The notes under the pieces: model-generated
Database searches by the model: none
The model's input: the letters and a program-made list of their open reading frames with translations, nothing else
Told to the model about the DNA's origin: nothing
Program-made: the position numbers and the translations under genes
In this document: positions 34,031 to 47,341 of the stretch, piece by piece
How positions within the stretch are numbered: position 1 is the stretch's first letter
Layout of the letters: each line of letters starts with the position of its first letter
Assembly (NCBI RefSeq): GCF_033115175.1
Contig: NW_026909196.1
Span: 7,378,001 to 7,442,000, forward strand
Source of the DNA: Lepus europaeus
Taxonomy: Eukaryota > Chordata > Mammalia > Lagomorpha > Leporidae
DNA: 64,000 bases
Direction: 5' to 3'

Positions 34031-35734
34031 AAACTTAAAAAAAACATAAAGTACTGTAAAATGAAATTTCTACTCCATCATTTTTACTTTTTTAATAAAG
34101 ATCAGTTCTATGGGTTGTAAAGATACATTGAGATAGATTTAAGGAATATTTTAATGAATCAATATATCCATGTATATATGTGAACCTTTTCCTATTATAT
34201 TCTCTAAGTAGACACTTTATTTGTTATGTTACGGTTGAGCCAAAACAGTTAATCTTTGCATTTAAAGCAAACTACTGTGTTTTTCACATTTTATTGAGCC
34301 CAATAATTCTTTCCACAAGTAGACAAGCAAGGAAAAATTGTTGTACATTTTATGTTTCACATAGTTTAATCAGAGTGAGAACAGTTACTCAGTTGAAAAC
34401 TTTTTATGTAGTAATGTATTGTTAGCCCAACAGATGTTCTATATCTATCCCTTATTTCATGATCTTCAAGGAGTTATACCTATAATAATTACATAAAAAA
34501 GGGGAAATGGAAAATAAACACTGGACAACATGTGTACAAAATTCCCTCCCTACTCCTGTTATTTTACATGAGTGCTAATGTGTTTTGGCAAATAAGTTTT
34601 CAGTTGGGGCCTGCTAAGACATGACAGTATTCATGAGTTATATCTTATATCTTATTTGGTTCTTGAACTTGTGGAATGCAGGATTCATATGTATTTTCAG
34701 TTTTTATTTTTTCCTCAAGTAACACCAGTACTGCTTCACTATGGCCATCACTAGCTAATTTTTTTATATTTTCATAGTTCAGACTGGTGAAGATATTTGT
34801 GATTGAAATGCCAGATCCTGAAAGGGGCTAAATCTACTTTGAAATGAATCTGCAATCAGGATTTCAAAGCTTTTCTGATCATTTTAGTGATCTTTTATGA
34901 CTAGACTTTTTCAGAAGTACTACATAAAGAATTTTAGCATGTTTTTATAAATGCACAAATAAATGTAAGTACAGTGAGGTCCCCTACTATTTTATTAAAA
35001 TAGCTTAAAATTTATAACAAAAATGAATCATTGTCATTAATATGTTAGTTAAGAACACATAAAGCTCATATTTGTTAGACTTACAAAATTATTTAAATGT
35101 ATTTGCCTTTTATTTAACTCTATTTAATAAAATGTATAAGTTAGCTAATCCCTGTTCTCTGATTTAAATCATTTTAAAAATCTTATCCCACCTCCTAAAA
35201 CAAAAAGTTTTAATCATAAATAGAAATTTAAGATTGTCAACCCTGTTTTTCAGAAGGATGACTGTTAATTGCACACAAACAACATGAAATGCATTTCCCC
35301 CTAGTTCTAATATTTCAGTCAAAATTCAGACTAACAGTGGCTAAGAGATACGTCATTCACTTGCTGAGGTGCTCCAGTTCTTAAACTTCAGCTTCAAATT
35401 AATTAATGACCATGAAAAGATGCAATAATCTACTGTTTTTCCCACATTGTCAAACAATCCATGACTTTATCGTAATTAGAATCAGGCCATATTTAAGAAG
35501 TATTATGGTTCACAGAATTTTTTAAATGTAATTAAAGGGAAGTGACATACATCTTTTGGGCCTTAGTGTGAGGAGATGAATCTAAAAATACTCCTAGTTG
35601 TACTTCTTTCTATTTAATTTTGTAAAATCTGTACAAAAGAAAATCATGAAATTACCTTAGTTGCTTTGTCATAAAAACCATTTGGTTGTATGGTAGCTAT
35701 TACATAGCAAAATTTCTTCAATTAACAACTAAGA
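34031..35734. other. AT-rich stretch, possibly retrocopy 3' UTR
   Basis: 1.7 kb of low-complexity-like AT-rich sequence with AATAAA at 34,095 and several other possible poly(A) signals. No coding frame of note. It may be GOLM2 3' UTR carried along by the retrocopy, but I cannot see a poly(A) end or target duplication. Confidence 0.45.
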
Positions 35735-36082
35735 ATTTTTTTTAAGTTTTATTTATTTATTTGAAAGGCAGAGTTACAGAGAGAATGGAAGAGACAGAGA
35801 GAGAGAGAGAGGTCTTCCATTTACTGGTTCACTCCCCAAATGGCCACAATGGCCAGAGCAAGGCTGAGCCAGGCTAAAGCTAGGAGCCAGGAGCTTCATC
35901 CTGCACTACCATTTGGCTGTCAAGGGCCCAAGTACGTGAGCCCTCTTATGTTGCATTTCACAGACCATTAGCAAGGAGTTAGATTGGAGCTAGAGCTGCT
36001 GCCAGGGGGTTGAATTGGTGGCCATGTGGGTGCTGGTGTCACAGGTGGCAGCTTTACTACACTACAACACCAGCACCAGCAG
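35735..36082 (-). mobile_element. Old C-SINE
   Basis: Minus-strand SINE body: TTTATTTATTTGAAAGGCAG, a (GA)-rich tract, GGTCTTCCATTTACTGGTTCAC-type block and an ACACCAGCACCAGC head. Confidence 0.85.
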
Positions 36083-36157
36083 CCTAGACATTTCATAACT
36101 GGAGAAATCCCAGACTAATTGATAATATTTTTGACCGTATTAACTATGTGAATCTTT

Positions 36158-36415
36158 TAAAAAAATATTTGTTTATTTGAAAAGCAGAGTTAGAGATGGA
36201 GGAGGCAGAGAAAGATCTTCCATCTGTTCACTCCCCATTTGGCCACAACCACTGGGGCTGGGCCAGGCCAAAGCCAAGAGCTTCTTCTAGGTCTCCCATA
36301 TGGGTGTCAGGGGCCTGGATCAGAAGTAGAGCAGCTGGGACACTTACTGGCACCCATATGGGATGCCAGTGTCACAGAGGATTGCTTAATCTCCTATGCG
36401 ACAACAACTACCCTA
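36158..36415 (-). mobile_element. Old C-SINE, partial
   Basis: Diverged minus-strand copy (TTGTTTATTTGAAAAGCAG, CTCCCCATTTGGCCACAA). Confidence 0.8.
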
Positions 36416-36572
36416 TGTGAATCAACATTCTACAATCTGTTTTAGACATACTGTTTTTATGTTTTACTTCTGCCTTAAGCTTTCAGGTTTTCTTGATGTA
36501 TTTTTTGCCCTAATTTAGTGTTAAGTTGATGGAAATCATCTCTTGCTGGGTTCTGATAAATTAAAAATTGAA

Positions 36573-36848
36573 AAAAAGAGGCTATTTATCTCTTTATGAA
36601 AGACAGAATCTTCCATCCACTGGTTCATTCCTCAAATGGTTGCAACAGCCAGGAGCCAGGAACTCCATCCTGGTTGCCCACATGGATGGCAGGGACCCAA
36701 GTGCTTGAGCCATTGTCTTCTCTCTTCTAGGTGCATTAGCAGGAAGCTGGATCAGAAGCAGAATACCCAGCACTCAAACCTGAACTCTAGTATGGAGTGT
36801 AGGCATCCTAAGTAGCGGCTTAACCTGATGGACCACAACATCCACCCC
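36573..36848 (-). mobile_element. Old C-SINE, partial
   Basis: Third diverged copy in the same orientation within 1.1 kb (ATCTTCCATCCACTGGTTCA, CCACAACATCCACCC head). Confidence 0.8.
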
Positions 36849-37224
36849 TGAAGTCATCTGGAATCTTTTCCTTTTATCAGTTTCCAAGTCTACTAGTTTT
36901 CATAGAATTTTTCTTTAATTTGTGGCTTGTAATTTTTTCTTCCAGCGTCTTTAATATTCATGATTCCTTGAATGGTGTTTTGCTACTTTTCTTTTCTCAA
37001 TCCCCTTGTGTTCAAGGAAGTTTCTGTCTCTAATAACTTCAATTTCCACCCAGATGGGCAATGATTCTCAAATTCTGTCCTCATCCTAGAGTTTCCTTCT
37101 GCATTCTGAAATAATGTTTCCTGGCAATTCTGCCTTATTTTCCAGAGAATCTTAATGTTTCCACATGAACAGTTCTGTCTCACTAAAACTTTTTAAAAAA
37201 ATGTAAAATGTCATCCTACTTTAA
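36849..37224. other. No gene recognised
   Basis: T-rich DNA with no long frame or repeat that I recognise. Confidence 0.5.
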
Positions 37225-37471
37225 AACATATTTTATTTACTTAAAAGGCAGGGTGACAAAGAGAAAGGGAGAGACAAAGAGAGAAAGAGATCTTCCGTTC
37301 TTTGGTTCACTCTCTCAAATGGCCGCTACAGCCAGGGATAGGCCAGGCTGAAGCCAGGAGCCTCAGACTGAGTCTCCCGTGTCGGTGGCAAGAGTCCAAC
37401 CAAGTATGTGGGCCATCATCTAGTGCTTTTCCAGGCACATTAGTAGGGAGCTGGATTAGAAGCAGAACTAG
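37225..37471 (-). mobile_element. Old C-SINE, cut by a younger one
   Basis: Minus-strand body (TTTATTTACTTAAAAGGCAG ... GGAGCTGGATTAGAAGCAGAAC) that stops where the young SINE at 37,472 begins; its head end is missing. Confidence 0.8.
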
Positions 37472-37803
37472 GCCGGCACCGTGGCTTAACAGGCTAATCC
37501 TCCACCTTGCGGCACCGGCACACCAGGTTCTAGTCCCTGTTGGGGTGCCGGATTCTATCCCGGTTGCCCCTCTTCCAGGCCAGCTCTCTGCTATGGCCCG
37601 GGAAGGCCTTGGAGGATGGCCCAAGTCCTTGGGCCCTGCACCCGCATGGGAGACCAGGAGAAGCACCTGGCTCCTGGCTTCGGATAAGCGAGATGCGCCG
37701 GCCTCAGCAGCCATTGGAGGGTGAACCAATGGTAAAGGAAGACCTTTCTCCCTCCCTCTCTCTCTCTCTCACTGTCTAACTCTGCCTGTCAAAAAAAAAA
37801 AAG
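37472..37803 (+). mobile_element. Young C-SINE
   Basis: Plus-strand copy from GGCCGGCACCGTGGCTTAAC to CTGCCTGTC plus an A-tail. Opposite orientation to the SINE just before it. Confidence 0.93.
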
Positions 37804-37848
37804 AGTACATAGGAAAAGTAGTGATTTTTCAAAGATTTCTAATTCTAA

Positions 37849-38586
<738 letters not shown>

Positions 38587-38682
38587 GATATTGTGTTACC
38601 AAACCTGATGTGATATTCAAATTGGAACAAGGTGAAAAGCTGTGGTCCTTGGAGGACAAATTGCTAAACCAGCAGGAACCAG
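38587..38682 (+). pseudogene. KRAB B-box exon
   Basis: 96 bp, the typical KRAB-B exon size, between TTTATAG and GTGAGTG. It encodes GYCVTKPDVIFKLEQGEK and then LWSLEDKLLNQQEP, the standard B-box shape (KPDVIxxLEQGExxW). The frame is open and in phase with the KRAB-A exon. Confidence 0.88.
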
Positions 38683-38744
38683 GTGAGTGAACACTGACAG
38701 AAAGAGATCTGGGGTTGTTTGACCTTAGAAGAACACTTTTGTTA

Positions 38745-39395
38745 GTTTATTTTTTTAATTATTGAAATAGTTATTGAAATATAATGCACGTATCATATAC
38801 TTCCTTATTTAAAGTGCAAAGTTCAGTGACTTGGCATATGCACAAATTTATACAAACATCACCACAGTCAATTTTCATCACTTCCGAAAGTAACCTGTAT
38901 CTTTCAGTTATCACCCTTCTAATCCCTAGCCTCTCTGGTCCTAAGCAATTACTAATGTCCTTCTGTCTCTACATTTGCCTATTCTGGACATTTCATATAA
39001 ATGGAATTATATAACATTTGATCATTTATTACTGGTTTCTTTTGCTTAGTTTACAAGATTGATATGTATCAGTACTTCATCCTTTTGTGGCCAGATAATA
39101 TAACATTGTATGGACATACCACATTTTGTTTGCCTATTCATTAGCGATTTGCCTTTTGGCTGTTGTGAATAAAGCTGATATAAACATTCATTTACATGTT
39201 TCTATATGGATATATGTTTTTATTTTTCTTAAGTATATACTTAGGATGAAACTGCTGGGTGATACAGCACCTCTTTGCTTATATCTTTGAGGACCTAATT
39301 TTTCTGATTTATACACATCCTCACCATAGTAGGAGATTTTATTCCAACCATTCTTATGGATATTAAGTGGTCCCCTTGTGGTTTTGATTTATATT
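38745..39395 (-). mobile_element. Ancient L1 3'-end fragment, antisense
   Basis: Antisense L1M-type signatures: AAAGTTCAGTGACTTGGCAT, TTGGCTGTTGTGAATAAAGC and TAGGATGAAACTGCTGGGT. Lies in the second intron of the zinc-finger locus. Edges approximate. Confidence 0.65.
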
Positions 39396-40112
39396 TCTGT
39401 TAGTCTGCTGGAGCTTTCATAATAAAATACCATAAGCTGAGTGGCTTAAACAACAGAAATGTATTTCTTACAGTTGTATAGGCTGAAATTCCAAGATTAA
39501 GGTGCCAGTAGGTTGATTTCTGATAAGGCCTCTCTTTTTCTTTTCTTTTTGAAAGATTTTATTTATATATTTGAGAGGCAGAGTTACAGATGGTGAGAGG
39601 GAGAGACAGAGAGGAAGGTCCTCCATCCATTGGTTCACTCCCCAAGGGGCTGCAATGGCCAGAGCTGAGCCAATCCAAAGCCAAGAACCAGGATCTTCCT
39701 CCAGGTTTCCCATGTAGGTGCAAGGGCCCAAGTGCTTGGGCCATCTCCCACTGCTTTTCCAGGCCATAGCAGGGAGCTGGATCAGAAGAGGAGCAGCTGG
39801 GACTAGATCCGGCGCCCATATGGGATGCTGATGCTGCAGGTGGAGGATTAACCTACTGTATCATAGCACCAGCCCCAGGCCTCTTTTTCAATTCTACAGT
39901 CACCTTCAGACTGTGCCTTCATATGGCCTTTTCCTTATGCACATGCAGTTGAAGAGAAAGAATATCCTAGTGTTTCTTCCTTTACTTACAAGAACTCCTG
40001 TCCTGTAAGTTAAACCCCACACTTATGACCTCATTTAAAACCATACTTCCTCATTACACATGAGGGTTAGGGCAATAACATGAAATTGGGGAGGAGACAT
40101 AGTTCAGTCCAT
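39396..40112 (+). mobile_element. MaLR LTR (MLT1-type), split by a SINE
   Basis: Begins GTTAGTCTGCTGGAGCTTTC with ATAAAATACCATAAGCTGAG and GTGGCTTAAACAACAGAAAT, and resumes after the SINE with CTTCATATGGCCTTTTCC and a terminal ACATAGTTCAGTCCATAA. These are the classical MLT1 LTR blocks. Subfamily not assigned. Confidence 0.7.
39541..39876 (-). mobile_element. Older C-SINE inside the MLT1 LTR
   Basis: Minus-strand SINE flanked by AGGCCTCTCTTTTTC (39,526-39,540) and AGGCCTCTTTTTC (39,877-39,889), which are the target duplication within the LTR. Confidence 0.88.
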
Positions 40113-40122
40113 AAAAATCTAC

Positions 40123-40449
40123 TGGATCAGCCAGTACCATGGCTCACTTGGCTAGTCCTCTGCCTGCGACACCGGCACCCTGGGTTCTAGTCCCAGTTGG
40201 GGCGCCGGATTCTGTCCTGGTTGCTCCTCTTCCAGTCCAGCTCTCTGCTATGGCCCAGGAAGGCAGTGGAGGATGGCCCAAGTGCTTGGGCCCTGCACCT
40301 GCATGGGAAACCAGGAGGAAGCACCTGGCTCCTGGCTCAGATCAGCGCAGCACATTGGCCGTAATGGCCATTTGGGGAGTGAACCAACAGAAGGAAGACC
40401 TTTTTCTCTGTCTCTCTCTCTCTCACTGTCTAACTCTGCCTGTCAAAAA
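40123..40449 (+). mobile_element. C-SINE
   Basis: Plus-strand copy (CCAGTACCATGGCTCAC to CTGTCAAAAA) with AAAAATCTAC on both sides (about 40,113-40,122 and 40,450-40,459). Confidence 0.9.
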
Positions 40450-40459
40450 AAAAATCTAC

Positions 40460-40939
40460 CTGATCACTTAGGACAGCAGTGACCTTTTTATATGCATATT
40501 AGCCTTTGTCTATGCTATTAAGCAATCTTGGGAATTTTCAAGTTACATTTTTAAATTATTTATTAAAAGAAAGTAAAATTATCAGAATTATTAGGAATAA
40601 AGCATACTTACGGAACATTTTTGTTATGGAGAAATATAAATAAAGGGCATAACATAAACGTTGACATAATTTACATCAAGTCTATCTTCCAGTCAATGCA
40701 AATAACTGGATTAGTTGAAAACAATATCTCTAAATAAGTGACTTAGAAAAATTGTAATGAAAGATGTTGAATTAATAAAATAATTTAGGACTCATGTCCT
40801 GTTATTAAGATTTTAACTTAGGGAATAAGTGCATTAAATGAAGAGTCCCTTTTAGCTCAAGAGCACAGATTAGAGAAAACCTTAAAGTATTTTAATGACT
40901 AAACAGAAAAGTACGTCAGTGTTCATAAAATAATGGAAA
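40460..40939. other. Intronic AT-rich DNA
   Basis: No coding frame or repeat recognised. Confidence 0.5.
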
Positions 40940-41325
40940 GAGAATTGGAAATGAAAAAAAAACTGGTGTTAAATTGGAAATGGCATAGAAAATTAATTAA
41001 TTAAAAAATTATGTAGGATCTCTGTATTTAATGTGCTGCACACTATTATTTAATGCTATAACTAGTACTCCAATAGTATTTTTTAAATTTTGTGTTGCTA
41101 TATGGGAGCAAACTGTTGAAATCTTTACCTAATATATACTAAACTGATCTTCTGTATATAAAGAGAATCGAAAATGAATCTTGATGTGAATGGAAGGGGA
41201 GAGGGAGCGGGAAAGGGGAGGGTTGCCAGTGGGAGGGAAGTTATGGGAGGGGGGAAGCCATTGTAACCCATAAGCTGTACTTTGGAAATTTGTATTCATT
41301 AAATAAAAGTTTAATAAATAAAAAA
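40940..41325 (+). mobile_element. Rabbit L1, extreme 3' end
   Basis: 5'-truncated copy of the last part of the rabbit L1 3' UTR: AATTGGAAATG plus A-run, then TGGCATAGAAAATTAATTAA, the GGAAGGGGAGAGGGAGCGGG block and TTCATTAAATAAAAGTTTAA. It corresponds to 52,230-52,590 of the long L1, including the internal A-run, which shows that the A-run is part of the element and not its end. Confidence 0.85.
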
Positions 41326-41882
41326 AAATAATGGAATTCTAACGACCTAAAACTCAGTAGAATTAGGAACTCATACTGTCTCCTCAAATAAGGAACTCAT
41401 AACTCTGTCTCACCTGAACATTAAATAAACACCCCTACAGAAGGTATTAGTGACATTTTTATTAAAGTGGACCATACATTCCATTGTATGCCATCTGCAA
41501 AAAACAAACCTTTCAAGTTCCTACAAAATAATCATACAATATTGAAAATATAAATTTTAAAGAGAGAATCACCACAAATATTACTTGAACATAGTTTGTA
41601 AAATCTAGAAATTAATAATTGAGTAAACAAAAACACTTGAAAAATTTTCTAAGTTATCTTTTAAACATTGTATAAAAGGAAATCAAAACCAAATTTATAT
41701 AATACTTAAGAAATTATAAATGTAACTGCAAATTAGAAACCTTCAAATGCAGCCAAATTAGTGAGCATTGATTAAGCAGGAACAGTAACAAAAGTACATT
41801 GATGAAAACAGAAGACTTTGAAAGTAGAATCAGAAATTATTACATTGTAAACTGAGAAACAGAATGTTCTTAGAATAAAAAA
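41326..41882. other. Intronic AT-rich DNA
   Basis: AT-rich; no recognisable feature. Confidence 0.5.
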
Positions 41883-42235
41883 TGAGCTGACATTGTTGTG
41901 CAGCAGTAAAAGCCACCACCTGCAACACTGGCATCCCATACAGGTGCTGGTTCATTTCTCAGCTGCTCCTCTTCCAAACCAACTCCCTACTGATAGCTTG
42001 GGAAAAGCAGTGGAAGATGGCCCAAGTGTTTGAGCCTCTGCTACCCATCCAGGTGGGAAACCCAGATGAACCTCCTGGCTCTGAGCTTCCACCTGGCCCA
42101 GCCGTCACCACTGAAACCATCTGGGGAGTGAGCCAGCAGATGGAACATGTCTCTTTCTCTGTCTCTCCCCCTTTCCTTGTAATTCTGAATTTCAAATCAG
42201 TAAATGTGTTCAAAAAAGAATAAAAAACAAAAAAT
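41883..42235 (+). mobile_element. Old C-SINE
   Basis: Diverged plus-strand copy (GGAAGATGGCCCAAGTG, CTGGGGAGTGAGCCAGCAGATGG-type block, A-rich tail). Confidence 0.85.
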
Positions 42236-42299
42236 AGATGACAGACAAAAAAAGGAATCATCTACATATCTATCCTTAAACTATAATCTTGATTAACTT

Positions 42300-42590
42300 A
42301 TTAATTAGAATTAGGTTTTGGAATTAGGCAGTTTTCTTATCTTCTTTATTGATTTTAAAATGACCTTTTTAATCCTCACAAAACAAGTATTGAAGCATTT
42401 TAAGGGACTATGTTGAATTTATAAATCAAATTAAGGAGAATTGTCATCTTAGAATTTAGAATTTAGTTTCCCAGTCCATAAACAAAATATACCTCCCACT
42501 TATTTAGGATTTCTTTCATTAATGTCTTGTGGTTTTCAGTATACTATACCAAGGCTTTGGTGCTATGATAAATGATACTGTTTCTCTCAT
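42300..42590 (-). mobile_element. Probable ancient L1 fragment, antisense
   Basis: TTTAGGATTTCTTTCATTAATG and TTGTGGTTTTCAGTATAC resemble antisense L1 ORF2. Weak, by eye only. Confidence 0.4.
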
Positions 42591-42595
42591 TTCAG

Positions 42596-44144
<1,549 letters not shown>

Positions 44145-44543
44145 AGAATTTGGGAAGTCCTGAATTAGTTCAAGTGTTATTAGGTAACAGAGAGTGGGGG
44201 AACTCATGTCATGAAGATGGATAAATGGTGCTACATAACAAACGTGGTAGAATGCACAGTGAAAGAAGCTTGAGCACAGAACTGGATTCTCCATTTTACA
44301 TCTTTACAAGTTGGTTTTCTTTTTTCCCATGCATTAAGTTTGTAGTCTGTTGAGCTCTTACAGCTGTAGTCTATTAAATGCATATATTTGATCAATTCTT
44401 TGTCCAAGTAGGTTGAAATCTTTTGCATATATGTCCAAAAACTAGAAGGGATCAACTTATTGTATGTGAGAGACTTAACATGAGGAGAAAACTTTGTATT
44501 AACATCTTGAATAGTTAGAAGCCTTCTTTAAAAATCAGGGAGG
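44145..44543. other. Zinc-finger 3' flank
   Basis: Likely former 3' UTR of the zinc-finger gene. Minus-strand frames of 74-96 codons show no signal. Confidence 0.5.
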
Positions 44544-44825
44544 TCTAGGGGTAGGCCTTGTCATGCAGTGGGTTAAGCCACTGCGTGGGATCCTGGCACC
44601 CCATATAATAGCCTGCCCAAGTCCTGTCTGCTTGCAATCCTGCTCCCTGCTAATTCTCCTGGGAAAGCAGCAGAAGATGGCCCAAGTGTTGGGCTGCTTT
44701 CTCCTACACAGGAGACCCAGATGGAGTTCCCAGCTCCTGCCTTTGGCCTTTCCTATCCCTGGCCATTGCAGCCATCTGGGGAGTAATCCAGTGGATGGAA
44801 AAAATGTTCAATAAATATATCTTTT
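44544..44825 (+). mobile_element. Old C-SINE
   Basis: Plus-strand diverged copy ending in AATAAATATATCTTTT, which then served as target for the next SINE. Confidence 0.85.
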
Positions 44826-45173
44826 GGCCGGCGCCGCGGCTCACTAGGCTAATCCTCCGCCTTGCAGCGCCGGCACACCGGGTTCTAGTCCCGGTCGGGG
44901 CACCGATCCTGTCCCGGTTGCCCCTCTTCCAGGCCAGCTCTCTGCTGTGGCCCAGGAGTGCAGTGGAGGATGGCCCAAGTGCTTGGGCCCTGCACCCCAT
45001 GGGAGACCAGGAGAAGCACCTGGCTCCTGCCATCGGAACAGCGCGGTGCGCCGGCCACAGCGCGCTACCGCAGCGGCCATTGGAGGGTGAACCAACGGCA
45101 AAAGGAAGACCTTTCTCTCTGTCTCTCTCTCTCACTGTCCACTCTGCCTGTCAAAAATTAAAAAAAAAATAAA
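44826..45173 (+). mobile_element. Young C-SINE inserted into the tail of an older one
   Basis: GGCCGGCGCCGCGGCTCAC to CTGCCTGTC plus A-rich tail, with the 16-bp duplication AATAAATATATCTTTT at 44,810-44,825 and 45,174-45,189. Confidence 0.95.
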
Positions 45174-45189
45174 AATAAATATATCTTTT

Positions 45190-45489
45190 AAAGAATCAGG
45201 TAGGACTCAGGGAGAACAGAAGACTTTATAAAAGTGAGCTGCATTAAACATCAAGTAATTATAGTAAAATTCTATATGTTGTATAAATGACTTTTTTTCC
45301 ACCTGTTTTCAGAAAATAATTTTCTGAGAAGATTTGTCAATCTCAGAATCAAGGATAAAATTACTAAGAACTGATGTACTAAAACAAGTACTTTCATATG
45401 ATATCAAAAATTCTATATAAAATTACAAGAAAATACTTACAGACAAATTCACTGTAAAAAAGTCTTTAAAGTGAAAAAAAATCACTTGA
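45190..45489. other. Short unassigned AT-rich stretch
   Basis: About 300 bp between the SINE and the L1 start; nothing recognised. Confidence 0.5.
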
Positions 45490-45994
45490 GGGGGCGGAGC
45501 CAAGATGGCAGATAGTGAGGACGTGCGCCTTAGTTTGGGAAAATAAAGTTTCATAAAAGTGGAATTACTGTAGCCTCAGGAAAAGACTCCAGAAAAAAAC
45601 TGCAGAGGAAACGCTTCCGGATCTAGTGGATGTGAAACAGAGGACTTACAGGGAGCCCACCGCGTGGAAAACCAACCAAGACGAGCCGAGCGGCGGGAGA
45701 CGAGCCAGAGCCACAGAATCTCGCCAGCGTGGGAACCGGAGGGGGGTAAGACAAAGACCTCAGAAACCTGAGACATTGGGGGGGGACAAGGGCCTCTCCC
45801 TTCACTCACCAAGCAAAACAAAGAGCACCGCGATTTTACATATGTAAAGCGCAGCCAAACTCAGTAACTTTAGTGAAACTCGAGAACACATTGAGGGCTG
45901 CATAAACTCATTGTGTGGTCCCAGGGGTAGATAAAACGAATACTCACAGAGGCCAGATTTCAACTACCCTCAACTCCACTCCCAACTGAGTCAA

Positions 45995-46028
<34 letters not shown>

Positions 46029-46286
46029 CCAGCAAGGAGCAAGTGAGTGAGCAATCTGGGAGAGTGTCTCTTTACACAGCCTTAAACCTGAAGAATCAAG
46101 CATAGCTCTCTGGCCACACCCATCACAGTCCCTAAGGCTCCAACAAAGCAGACAGCTCACTTAGAGGAATAGTTTAACGAGAAAAAAAAAACACCACAGC
46201 AAAAAAAAAAAAAAACACCATAAGTTATCTCCAACATGCCAAACAACAAACATAGAAGCTGAGGTAACAAGAGCAAGGAAGACACT

Positions 46287-47273
46287 ATGACGCCCCCAAG
46301 TGAACAAGACATGCCAATGCAAGATTATGAAGATGAAGAGATAGAGGAAATGCAAGAAGCAGATCTCAAAAAATTGATAAGAACATTAAGAAGTTCTCAA
46401 AAACAAATTCTTGAACTACAGAAATCCTTAATGGACAAGATAGAAAATCTCTCCCGTGAAAATGAAATATTAAGGAGGAATCAAAATGAAATGAAACAAC
46501 TAGTAGAACAGGAAACTGAGATAGTGACAAAAAACCACAAGGAAATGAAGAACTCAATAGATCAAATGGCAAACACATTAGAGAGCCTTAAAAACAGAAT
46601 GGGTGAAGCAGAAGAGAGAATATCGGAATTAGAAGACAGAGCACAGGAAAGGAAACAGTCAAATCAAAGAAAAGAAGAAGAAATCAGAAATCTAAAAAAT
46701 ACTGTCAGGAATCTACAGGATACTATTAAAAAACCCAACATTCGGGTTCTAGGAGTTCCTGAAGGCATGGAGAGGGAGAAAGGATTAGAAGGCCTTTTTA
46801 GTGAGATACTAGCAGAAAATTTCCCAGGTTTGGAGAAGGACAGAGACATCCTAGCACAGGAAGCTCATAGAACCCCTAATAAACATGATCAAAAGAGATC
46901 CTCACCACGGCACGTCGTAATCAAACTCACCACAGTGAAACACAAAGAAAAGATCCTAAAATGTGCAAGAGAGAAACGCCAGATTACTCTCAGAGGATCT
47001 CCAATTAGACTTACAGCTGACTTCTCATCAGAAACCCTACAAGCCAGGAGAGAATGGCGAGATATAGGCCAGGTACTAAGAGAGAAAAACTGCCAGCCCA
47101 GAATATTATATCCTGCAAAGCTCTCATTTATGAATGAAGGTGAAATAAAGACCTTTCACAGCAAACAGAAATTGAAAGAATTTGTCGCCACTCGTCCAGC
47201 CCTGCAAAAGATGCTTAAAGATGTGTTACATACAGAAACACAGAAACACGGTAACCAATATGAAAGAAGGTAA
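46287..47273 (+). CDS. L1 ORF1 protein, open frame
   Basis: 328 codons without interruption, close to the usual length of mammalian ORF1p, an RNA-binding, trimer-forming chaperone of L1 RNA that acts in cytoplasmic ribonucleoprotein particles. An acidic N-terminus is followed by a long coiled coil (about residues 35-145, heptads such as LESLKNRMGEAEERISELE), an RRM-type domain starting at NIRVLGVPEG (about 151) and a basic C-terminal domain with REKNCQPRILYPAKLSF (about 265-282). The ATG at 46,287 is the first in frame and gives the standard N-terminus. ORF2 follows after 68 bp. The protein could be made if the L1 promoter were active, but the element cannot move by itself because ORF2 is broken. 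Confidence 0.88.
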   Translation: MTPPSEQDMPMQDYEDEEIEEMQEADLKKLIRTLRSSQKQILELQKSLMDKIENLSRENEILRRNQNEMKQLVEQETEIVTKNHKEMKNSIDQMANTLESLKNRMGEAEERISELEDRAQERKQSNQRKEEEIRNLKNTVRNLQDTIKKPNIRVLGVPEGMEREKGLEGLFSEILAENFPGLEKDRDILAQEAHRTPNKHDQKRSSPRHVVIKLTTVKHKEKILKCAREKRQITLRGSPIRLTADFSSETLQARREWRDIGQVLREKNCQPRILYPAKLSFMNEGEIKTFHSKQKLKEFVATRPALQKMLKDVLHTETQKHGNQYERR

Positions 47274-47341
47274 AGGAAGGAAACCTCACAGCAAAAGATC
47301 ACAAGAATCTCAAACCAGATATTAGAAAATATCTTTGGCAA

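Noticed and set aside
37302-37729. Two 140-codon frames on opposite strands
   Set aside because: Both are readings of the inverted C-SINE pair; similar frames appear in every young C-SINE.
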